From contig JAYOED010000082.1 in NCBI GenBank assembly GCA_038106575.1, positions 1 through 9,489 of the forward strand: a DNA stretch of 9,489 bases. Reading direction: 5' to 3'. Every line of letters begins with the position of its first letter. Within the stretch, counting starts at the first letter, position 1. This stretch comes from Ga0077527 sp038106575. Its GTDB lineage: Bacteria; Pseudomonadota; Gammaproteobacteria; Burkholderiales; SG8-41. Below, one piece after another: positions 1-5,429 of the stretch. A program made the translations under genes and the position numbers. The notes beneath the pieces were generated by a model, which did no database searches, was not told where the DNA came from, and was given only the letters and a program-made list of their open reading frames with translations.

Positions 1-1
1 C

Positions 2-280
2 TACCCGACCAATGACAGTGCCGAAGCGCGCATCGCCAAATTCCTGCTTGACCTTGATGCGAGATATCACGGCGCTGGCGGTAGCACCGAACATCCACTG
101 GATCTAACGCACCAGGAAATCGCGAACATTGCCGGAGTGCAGCGCCAGACCGTCACTCGCATCCCGGGGAAATTCTCGAAGGGACGCGCGCTTGCTGTTC
201 ACTACCGGCATATCAGCGTTCGCGACCATGACCTGCCCGCGCGCTATGCCGCGCGCCATTCCAAGAAGTCCGGTTCATGA
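2..280 (+). CDS. Crp/Fnr-family transcriptional regulator, C-terminal part (5' end outside window)
   Basis: Reading from base 2 gives 92 residues to a TGA at 278-280 with no start of its own, so the gene begins before the window. The stretch LTHQEIANIAGVQRQTVTR (about residues 36-54) matches the helix-turn-helix of Crp/Fnr regulators, in which the second helix (QRQTVTR) reads DNA. It is followed by a KFSKGRAL segment and the YRHISVRD beta-wing typical of this family's C-terminus. The N-terminal cyclic-nucleotide or effector-binding domain is not visible, so the signal sensed cannot be stated. The tail after the wing (DHDLPARYAARHSKKSGS) is basic and low in information. The gene points towards the PdxA-like gene 148 bases downstream and could be a local regulator, but this is only positional. 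Confidence 0.82.
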   Translation, partial: YPTNDSAEARIAKFLLDLDARYHGAGGSTEHPLDLTHQEIANIAGVQRQTVTRIPGKFSKGRALAVHYRHISVRDHDLPARYAARHSKKSGS

Positions 281-291
281 GCGCTAGCGCT
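280..291. repeat. 12-bp perfect palindrome at the regulator stop codon
   Basis: AGCGCTAGCGCT is its own reverse complement and begins on the last base of the regulator's TGA. There is no loop and no following T-run, so it does not look like an intrinsic terminator. It may be a protein-binding dyad or chance in GC-rich sequence. Confidence 0.35.
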
Positions 292-363
292 TCTGTTCAA
301 CACGCGACATTGTGTGAATGGCTTGGAAAAAACACTGTAATCGCGCACACTCACGCCCCTGAT

Positions 364-388
364 GCCAGCAGTGTCGGGAAATGCTGGC
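364..388. promoter_or_regulatory. Dyad GCCAGCA-N11-TGCTGGC upstream of the PdxA-like gene
   Basis: Seven-base arms (364-370 and 382-388) are perfect inverted repeats with an 11-base spacer. They lie 40 bases before the TTG start of the PdxA-like gene and just upstream of a markedly AT-rich stretch (395-430). No T-tract follows, so an operator or an mRNA hairpin is more likely than a terminator. The rest of the 148-base gap (281-428) shows no convincing -35/-10 pair. Confidence 0.4.
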
Positions 389-428
389 CGCCGGATAAAT
401 TAATTAACTATATGTTTTTATTAAAATT

Positions 429-1448
429 TTGAGTAAGCTGCCCCGTATCGGATTCATGCTCGGTGATGTCACCGGCATCGGCCCGGAAATCGCCGCCAAG
501 TTGCTTGCCTCTGGCAAGTCCCGCCAACTCGCTAACGTGACCATCATCGGNNNNNNNNNNGGTGACCGCCGGGTATTGGAACTCGGCGCGCGCAATGCCG
601 GTGTTCGCGTCCCATACACATTGATTTCGTCGATCGACGAAGCTGCCTTCCAACGCGAAGACTATCCGCTGCTGGACCTTGGTAATGTCGATCCAGCGAA
701 ATTCCCGCAGGGTACGTCCTCCGATGAATCCGGAAAGCTCTGTGGCGACACTTTAAAGTGCATGATCGACCTCGCGCTCACCGGCAAGCTCGACGGCATC
801 TGCTTCGCCCCGCTAAACAAGGGGGCAATGAACCGCGGCGGATGGAAATTCAACGATGAACACCAGATGTTTGCCAAACTTACCGGACATGACGGTTTTT
901 TTGGCGAGATGAACGTGATCGAACAGTTCAGCACCTTCCGCGTCACCTCTCATGTCGCCCTGCGTGAAGCAGTTAATATGATCACCGCTGAACGCATCAC
1001 CGCCGCAGTCAATCTCGCCAGCAATTCGCTGCGCGCGGCAGGTCACGTAAAACCGCGGATCGGCGTAGCCGCCCTGAATCCGCACAACGGCGAGAACGGA
1101 TTGTTCGGGGACGAGGAAATCCGCATCATCCGTCCCGCCGTTGATGCACTGCGTGCCGGCGGCATCGACTGCACCGGCCCGATTTCGTCAGACGCGATTT
1201 TCCTGCAGGCGCTGAAGGGTCGCTTCGACGGCGTGGTGATGATGTACCACGATCAAGGACAGATCGCGACGAAGCTGCTCGGCTTCAACAAGGGTGTCAC
1301 TGTGACCGCAGGCCTGAAAACCGTGTTCACCACCCCTGCACACGGAACCGCCTATGACATTGTCGGCCAAGGCAAGGCTGATCCCGGTGCAATGACGCAT
1401 GCATTCACGCTGGCCGCAAAATTGGCTGCCGGCCGCATCGCCGTCTGA
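429..1448 (+). CDS. PdxA-like (4-hydroxythreonine-4-phosphate dehydrogenase superfamily) dehydrogenase
   Basis: The product is a cytoplasmic NAD(P)- and metal-dependent dehydrogenase of the PdxA superfamily, about 335-339 residues long. The N-terminus PRIGFMLGDVTGIGPEIAA is the family signature. Three metal-ligand histidines are visible: H145 in NDEHQMF, H219 in NPHNGENG and H274 in MYHDQGQ. Canonical PdxA has a GHTE motif around the first histidine; here it is DEHQ inside APLNKGAMNRGG, which points to a paralogous subfamily rather than vitamin B6 synthesis. The superfamily includes TphB-type cis-dihydrodiol dicarboxylate dehydrogenases and sugar-acid phosphate dehydrogenases, so the substrate is open. 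TTG at 429 is the only plausible start, because an in-frame TAA lies at 405-407 and the family N-terminus begins at once. No Shine-Dalgarno sequence is visible. Ten N at 551-560 add about four unknown residues between TII and GDRRVLEL. A terminator follows directly. Family is certain, substrate is not. Confidence 0.88.
   Translation: MSKLPRIGFMLGDVTGIGPEIAAKLLASGKSRQLANVTIIXXXXGDRRVLELGARNAGVRVPYTLISSIDEAAFQREDYPLLDLGNVDPAKFPQGTSSDESGKLCGDTLKCMIDLALTGKLDGICFAPLNKGAMNRGGWKFNDEHQMFAKLTGHDGFFGEMNVIEQFSTFRVTSHVALREAVNMITAERITAAVNLASNSLRAAGHVKPRIGVAALNPHNGENGLFGDEEIRIIRPAVDALRAGGIDCTGPISSDAIFLQALKGRFDGVVMMYHDQGQIATKLLGFNKGVTVTAGLKTVFTTPAHGTAYDIVGQGKADPGAMTHAFTLAAKLAAGRIAV
551..560. other. Assembly gap of ten N inside the PdxA-like gene
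   Basis: Exactly ten N interrupt the coding sequence, flanked by ...atcatcgg and ggtgaccgcc.... The reading frame is kept across it. The bases gg occur on both sides. Joining the two flanks through that gg overlap removes twelve bases and gives IIGDRRVLEL, which is what PdxA-type proteins show here. The run is therefore probably a placeholder between abutting contigs rather than real missing sequence. Confidence 0.85.
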
Positions 1449-1470
1449 TCCGTCATCCTGCAATCCAGAC

Positions 1471-1498
1471 TGCGCGGCCATGGTCGCGCATTTTTTTT
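1471..1498 (+). terminator. Intrinsic terminator after the PdxA-like gene
   Basis: TGCGCG (1471-1476) pairs perfectly with CGCGCA (1485-1490). A further G-T and two C-G pairs are possible inside, and eight T follow immediately (1491-1498). It begins 23 bases after the PdxA-like stop codon and 65 bases before the start of ligJ, so it should largely separate the two transcripts. Confidence 0.88.
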
Positions 1499-1535
1499 GG
1501 CATACTCGCGATTTCTACCCCTTTCCGATTAGCAC

Positions 1536-2549
1536 ATGATTATCGACTGCCACGGCCACTACACCACTGCGCCGAAATCCCTCGAGGCCTTCCGCCAAAA
1601 ACAAGTTGACGGACTGAAAGACGCAACACTCAGCCCGCTGAAAAACTCTCTGGTCATCAGTGACGATGAAATTCGCGCCGGAATTGAAAGCGCACAACTG
1701 CGCATCCAGCGCGAACGCGGTACAGATCTGACGATCTTCTCTCCACGTGCCGGCGGCATGGGCCACCATATCGGAAACGCAAAAACAAGTGCGTTGTGGT
1801 CAGACATCTGCAACGAACTGATTCACCGCGTCTGCAAGCTCTATCCGGATAATTTTATCGGCGTCTGCCAGTTGCCGCAGAGTCCTGGGGTACGTCCCGA
1901 AAACTGTATTACCGAGCTGGAACGCTGTGTCGATCAATATGGCTTTATCGGCTGCAACCTGAACCCGGACCCGTCGGGTGGCTACTGGACCGATCCGCCG
2001 CTGACCGACAAGTGGTGGTACCGGCTCTACGAAAAACTGGTCGAGCTCGATGTGCCGGCGATGGTACACGTCAGTGCTTCATGCAATCCAGCCTTCCATT
2101 TCACCGGCGCCCATTACATCAACGGTGACACTACGGCATTCATGCAGTTCATCACCGCAGACTTGTTCAGGGATTTTCCAACCCTGCGCTTCATCATCCC
2201 GCACGGTGGCGGCGCGGTACCGTACCACTGGGGACGCTACCGCGGACTGGCCCAGGACATGGGTAAACCTACGCTACAGGAGCATCTGCTGAAAAACGTG
2301 TTTTTCGATACATGCGTCTATCATCAGGCCGGCATTGATCTGCTGACAAAGGTGATCCCGGCGGACAACGTACTGTTTGCCTCTGAGATCGTCGGCGCGG
2401 TCAAGGGAATCGATCCCGAGACCGGCCATCATTACGACGATACCCGACGCTACCTTGACGCAGTGACCACGCTGAGTGTTTCCGATAAGAAAAAGATATT
2501 CGAAGACAACGCACGCAGGGTCTATCCCCGCCTGGCCGCACGCAAATAA
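1536..2549 (+). CDS. ligJ: 4-oxalomesaconate hydratase (LigJ-type amidohydrolase)
   Basis: This enzyme hydrates 4-oxalomesaconate to 4-carboxy-4-hydroxy-2-oxoadipate in the protocatechuate 4,5-cleavage and gallate pathways. At 337 residues it matches LigJ of Sphingobium (about 341), and long stretches agree with that family: the N-terminal MIIDCHGHYTTAPK, LNPDPSGG at 142-149, IPHGGGAVPYHWGR at 221-234 and NARRVYPRL near the end. The metal ligands reported for LigJ are at the expected positions: H6 and H8 in the DCHGH motif, H178 in MVHVS and E284 in FASE. H223 in the IPHGGG loop is also kept. The start is fixed by the N-terminal metal motif. No clear Shine-Dalgarno is seen, and a terminator lies upstream, so the gene probably has its own promoter, which I could not identify. 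It ends one base from the convergent gene at 2551. No ring-cleavage dioxygenase, lactonase or aldolase is in view, so a related substrate is possible. Confidence 0.9.
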   Translation: MIIDCHGHYTTAPKSLEAFRQKQVDGLKDATLSPLKNSLVISDDEIRAGIESAQLRIQRERGTDLTIFSPRAGGMGHHIGNAKTSALWSDICNELIHRVCKLYPDNFIGVCQLPQSPGVRPENCITELERCVDQYGFIGCNLNPDPSGGYWTDPPLTDKWWYRLYEKLVELDVPAMVHVSASCNPAFHFTGAHYINGDTTAFMQFITADLFRDFPTLRFIIPHGGGAVPYHWGRYRGLAQDMGKPTLQEHLLKNVFFDTCVYHQAGIDLLTKVIPADNVLFASEIVGAVKGIDPETGHHYDDTRRYLDAVTTLSVSDKKKIFEDNARRVYPRLAARK

Positions 2550-2550
2550 C

Positions 2551-3024
2551 TTAGCCTTTCTGCTCGAACACCCGGCGGCCATTGCGCTCGACCCATGTAG
2601 AGCATAATGAAGTGCCGCAACGGCGCTCGGTCCTGATCACCGCGTCGGGCGTCACCAGTATCGTGCCGCTACCGCGAAGTGAAGTGCCGGCATCAAACTG
2701 GTAGGTCACCATGGAGGCGGGCTCATCGACGACCATCTGATAGCTGATGAACTCGCCGAAATAAAGACCGTTGGTCTGCGGCAGCACCATTTCGACTCGC
2801 AACGGAATACGGTTCTTGGTGTTGGGATGAATGCGGAAATAGCGCTTTACCCGGTTGCCGTAGCGAAATGACGGATCTGCCGCGGAGATGCGCTGCATCA
2901 GTTTCATCTCGCTGGGTCGCAGCGGCGTATCCTCAACACCCATGCCAGCCATCGGCTGCGCAGAAACAGTAGAAGCTGCCAGCAAAACGCACAACAGGAC
3001 GTCAGCTGCCTTCGGCGTCTTCAT
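2551..3024 (-). CDS. Small exported protein of unknown function
   Basis: I do not recognise this 157-residue protein. The start chosen is the ATG at 3024, because it opens a good signal peptide (MKTPKAADVLLCVLLAAS, likely cleavage after VSA at residue 22) and has a purine-rich GGAAAGAAG sequence in front. A longer in-frame start at 3093 would bury the signal peptide. The mature part is about 135 residues, rich in beta-prone segments, with one close cysteine pair (C136 and C141, RRCGTSLCSTW) that could form a disulfide in the periplasm. It contains no transmembrane helix after the signal peptide and no lipobox. It overlaps the end of the cupin gene by 23 bases, so the two are very likely co-transcribed and translationally coupled. 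It ends convergently, one base from ligJ. Confidence 0.72.
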   Translation of the reverse strand: MKTPKAADVLLCVLLAASTVSAQPMAGMGVEDTPLRPSEMKLMQRISAADPSFRYGNRVKRYFRIHPNTKNRIPLRVEMVLPQTNGLYFGEFISYQMVVDEPASMVTYQFDAGTSLRGSGTILVTPDAVIRTERRCGTSLCSTWVERNGRRVFEQKG

Positions 3025-3373
3025 AGGCTTCTTTCCGGAAACGCGGCGTGCAGATAGCCAGAAACACCAGATCTTCGCCGCCCGTGTTCGCAATGCGTTG
3101 TCGGCAACCTGGCGGGATCAGTACCACGTCTCCCGGACCGACTTCCTGCGGCGACAGTTCTTCGATCTCCATACTCCCTTGCCCGTCGAGAATCATGTAA
3201 CGCTCTGCGGTATCGAGCACACGGTGCCAGCGTGTGGTCATACCGGGCTCAACACGCACGCGTGCGATCGACATGGCCGGGTCCGAGGGATCATTGGCGA
3301 GTTCAAGGATATGGCACCGCTCATTTTTAAAAAATTCGGCACCGGGCTGCGGTTGAAGAATCACGGGCTTCAT
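3002..3373 (-). CDS. Cupin-domain protein with an incomplete metal site
   Basis: The product has 123 residues and is a single small cupin barrel with no signal peptide, hence cytoplasmic. Motif 1 (G-x5-HxH-x3,4-E-x6-G) reads G44, H50, then V52 where the second histidine should be, E57 and G64. Motif 2 (G-x5-PxG-x2-H-x3-N) reads G81, P87, G89, then Q92 in place of histidine, and N96. Only two of the four usual ligands remain, although the spacing of both motifs is exact. This suggests either an altered metal site or a binding or regulatory role rather than dioxygenase chemistry. The ATG at 3373 is preceded by GAGAATTGAG. A terminator-like hairpin ends 12 bases before the start. The gene overlaps the downstream exported protein by 23 bases. 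Its substrate is unknown. Confidence 0.85.
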   Translation of the reverse strand: MKPVILQPQPGAEFFKNERCHILELANDPSDPAMSIARVRVEPGMTTRWHRVLDTAERYMILDGQGSMEIEELSPQEVGPGDVVLIPPGCRQRIANTGGEDLVFLAICTPRFRKEAYEDAEGS

Positions 3374-3385
3374 GACTCAATTCTC

Positions 3386-3418
3386 AAAAAAAGCACGCGC
3401 CGCTGAAACTGCGCGTGC
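3386..3418 (-). terminator. Intrinsic terminator between the SGNH hydrolase and the cupin (leftward)
   Basis: On the minus strand GCACGCGC (3418-3411) and GCGCGTGC (3400-3393) form a perfect 8-bp GC-rich stem with a 10-base loop, followed by seven T (3392-3386). It lies 19 bases after the hydrolase stop codon and only 12 bases before the cupin ATG, so it may end the tcu transcript or act as an attenuator for the cupin pair. Confidence 0.88.
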
Positions 3419-3437
3419 CATGCTTTGCCGTCATCAC

Positions 3438-4235
3438 CTAGCGGCCGTAAAACTTCTTCACTACATCTTCAGCCACCTGTTGCAGGAAAGTCACGTCTCG
3501 CTTGTCGATCGCACCGTAGTAATCATAGCTGTTACCCACCGGCGATTTTCCGTAGACCGAGGCGTAAACTGTGCAGGCCGCCAGATAGGTACCAAGCAGC
3601 GTCGGATGACTGCCATCGTAATGCTTGTGAAGTTTGATATCAGGCTTGCGGCGGTAAGCTTCCTCGAACGCCAATCCGACCGGAATCACCAGGGCATTGA
3701 CTTCGTTGCCCGTCGATACATAAAGATCTTCAGTCAGGCGGATATTTTCCGGCTTCGCCTGCTTATGCGGCTTGACGTAAGCATGGGTCATATACAACGC
3801 GACCTGGCCGCCACGGCTGCGGATCATCTCGCTGTATTCCATAACCTTTTCCCTGAACTGGGCACGCTGTGCGTCTGACAGCGGCGCAAAACTCCCCCCC
3901 TGCAGGATCACGAGTTGAAAAGGCTGTTTGACGCCAATGCGCCCCGGTGTGGTCAAGTGATCGATATTGTGGTGCGCGAGTGATGCGCCACCGATAGTGG
4001 CTGATTTGTACTGCAGCAGCTTGCCCAGCGACTTGTCGCCAGCGATTACCATCCGCCGCACATGATTGTGCAGGCTATCGTTGTAATACAGATAGCTGTT
4101 GCCGACGAGCAGCACACGGTGCGGCGTGTCAACTTGCGGCTGGGTGACCGAAGGCGCAGCCGCATAGGCCGCGGCTGCAGACAGCAAGGCAGCAAACAAC
4201 AGCGACGGAAGAACTGCAGCGAAACGGAATATCAT
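3438..4235 (-). CDS. Exported SGNH/GDSL-type hydrolase
   Basis: The product has 265 residues with an N-terminal signal peptide (hydrophobic stretch at residues 4-25, likely cleavage after AYA), so it should act in the periplasm or outside the cell. The SGNH blocks can be followed. Block I is VLLVGNSYLYYNDSL with the nucleophile S47. A Gly-rich block II is at IGGASL (81-86) and a block III equivalent at LQGGS (111-115). Block V is DGSHP, giving D207 and H210 of the catalytic triad. The late hydrolase fold (VIPVGLAFEEAYRR, then DGSHPTLLGTYLAAC) is as in this superfamily, whose members cleave carboxylic esters from lipids or carbohydrates. It follows tcuB by 42 bases in the same direction and is closed by a terminator, so it is the probable last gene of the tcu operon. 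The actual ester is unknown. Confidence 0.83.
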   Translation of the reverse strand: MIFRFAAVLPSLLFAALLSAAAAYAAAPSVTQPQVDTPHRVLLVGNSYLYYNDSLHNHVRRMVIAGDKSLGKLLQYKSATIGGASLAHHNIDHLTTPGRIGVKQPFQLVILQGGSFAPLSDAQRAQFREKVMEYSEMIRSRGGQVALYMTHAYVKPHKQAKPENIRLTEDLYVSTGNEVNALVIPVGLAFEEAYRRKPDIKLHKHYDGSHPTLLGTYLAACTVYASVYGKSPVGNSYDYYGAIDKRDVTFLQQVAEDVVKKFYGR

Positions 4236-4277
4236 GACAATCTCTAAAGGTAATTTATAAGTTATTGTTTTAATGAA

Positions 4278-5429
4278 CTATTCTGAGGCCAATCCCGGTA
4301 ACGGCCGGCGCCGCTCGAGGTGGAAACGCACCAGCGCCGCCAGCCGGTAGAGGCCATGCACGAACTTGCCATAAGGCATGGTCAGGAACAGCGCCATCAC
4401 CGTGCCTAGGTGAATCGCCAGCAAAGTGCCCATCGCCGCGGTTTCACGGAAGGCGAGAAGCAGAAGGCCGGTGAGGCTGATCAGGAAAAGCAGCACGAGA
4501 AATCCTGCATCCATGCCAAACTGAGGTACCGAAACCAGTTCGGGATCGCGCCGTCGTTTGATCCACAACAGCCCCGCAGGCCCGACCAAAAGGCCGATGC
4601 CGCCGACAGTGCCCAGCAGCACCGGCAGGCTCCAGAACGGGTATGGAGCCGCGTACTTCAGCACGTAGTGATAGATGGTCGCAATGCTGGTTGCCGCAAA
4701 GCACAGAAGAAAGCCGTAGAACGTCAGGTGATGAAATATCTTCCGCGCGATTGACTTCTGCTCGCCAGGGTAAGTACAGCCCTCCCGGTCGCCGCCGCCG
4801 CCGAGATTTTTCAGGGTGAAGGCGTCATGCATTCCTTCCGCCAACGGACGCGGCTGCAGGAAGTCGCCCAGATCCTCGCCCATGTCAGGCCAAAAGCGCA
4901 CAAAACCGATGACTAGTGCAAGCAACACAAACAGCGACACGCCGCCGAACACTGCAGCCATCACGTTGTGCGGAACCACGGCATAAAAGGAACCCTTGGC
5001 ATCGGAATGCGCCGAAAAGAACGTATCCGGGCTGGCATAGCCGGCCGTGAGCAGGATTGCCATGCCGATCACAAATGCGGTCAACAGACTGACCGCAAGG
5101 CCGTTGCGTTCGTAAAGTGCGCCAAGAAATCCCGGCCAGGCGTACTTGCGGTAAGTTTCCCCGCGAATTCTCGCCATCAGCCGTGGGAAATTCACCTGGA
5201 ATTCGTGTGGCGGGGCAAATTGGCAGGCGTAGAGGCAGGAACCGCAGTTGTGGCACAGGTTGCCGAGGTAATGAATGTCGTTCTCGGTAAATTCGAGGCG
5301 GCGTGCCAGTGCAGGAAATACTGCGCAATAGCCTTCGCAATAGCGGCAGGCATTGCATACACGCAGCACGCGCTGCGCGTCCTCGATGAGCTCATCGAGC
5401 GACATCGGTTTGTCCTCAGCTGCGTACAT
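4278..5429 (-). CDS. tcuB: TcuB/CitB-type membrane iron-sulfur electron-transfer protein
   Basis: TcuB reoxidises the flavin of TcuA and passes electrons to membrane acceptors; the Salmonella protein is reported to use two 4Fe-4S clusters and heme. This 383-residue protein has both cluster motifs near the N-terminus: C25-x2-C28-x2-C31-x3-C35 and C59-x2-C62-x2-C65-x3-C69. About six hydrophobic helices follow (near residues 111-130, 155-177, 234-255, 266-290, 308-327 and 333-351). Histidines in or near them (H233, H234, H254, H340, H358) are candidate heme ligands. The conserved LGGGGDREGCTYPGE loop lies at 209-223. The start at 5429 is chosen because a strong GAGGAGG sits at 5445-5439, nine bases upstream. 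An in-frame ATG at 5405 is a less likely alternative. The gene overlaps the end of tcuA by 14 bases, which suggests coupled translation. Confidence 0.92.
   Translation of the reverse strand: MYAAEDKPMSLDELIEDAQRVLRVCNACRYCEGYCAVFPALARRLEFTENDIHYLGNLCHNCGSCLYACQFAPPHEFQVNFPRLMARIRGETYRKYAWPGFLGALYERNGLAVSLLTAFVIGMAILLTAGYASPDTFFSAHSDAKGSFYAVVPHNVMAAVFGGVSLFVLLALVIGFVRFWPDMGEDLGDFLQPRPLAEGMHDAFTLKNLGGGGDREGCTYPGEQKSIARKIFHHLTFYGFLLCFAATSIATIYHYVLKYAAPYPFWSLPVLLGTVGGIGLLVGPAGLLWIKRRRDPELVSVPQFGMDAGFLVLLFLISLTGLLLLAFRETAAMGTLLAIHLGTVMALFLTMPYGKFVHGLYRLAALVRFHLERRRPLPGLASE

Noticed and set aside
308..352. Possible Crp-type site or hairpin from gtgtga and cacac segments upstream of the PdxA-like gene
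   Set aside because: Spacing does not fit TGTGA-N6-TCACA or TTGAT-N4-ATCAA, and the arms are short and far apart.
551..560. N run as evidence of a frameshift or pseudogene
   Set aside because: The frame is the same on both sides and the whole protein has intact family motifs.
3025..3093. Longer start (3093) for the exported protein
   Set aside because: It would put 23 extra residues in front of a well-formed signal peptide and increase overlap with the cupin gene.
2888..3878. Two plus-strand open frames (2888-3406 and 3372-3878) opposite the cupin, exported protein and SGNH hydrolase genes
   Set aside because: Their translations show no family motifs, while the minus-strand frames here carry signal peptides, cupin motifs and the SGNH triad. 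They are antisense by-products of GC-rich codon use.
4788..4805. Short GCC/GGC trinucleotide run in tcuB
   Set aside because: It encodes the glycine loop normally found at this place in TcuB-type proteins, so it is not an unusual repeat.
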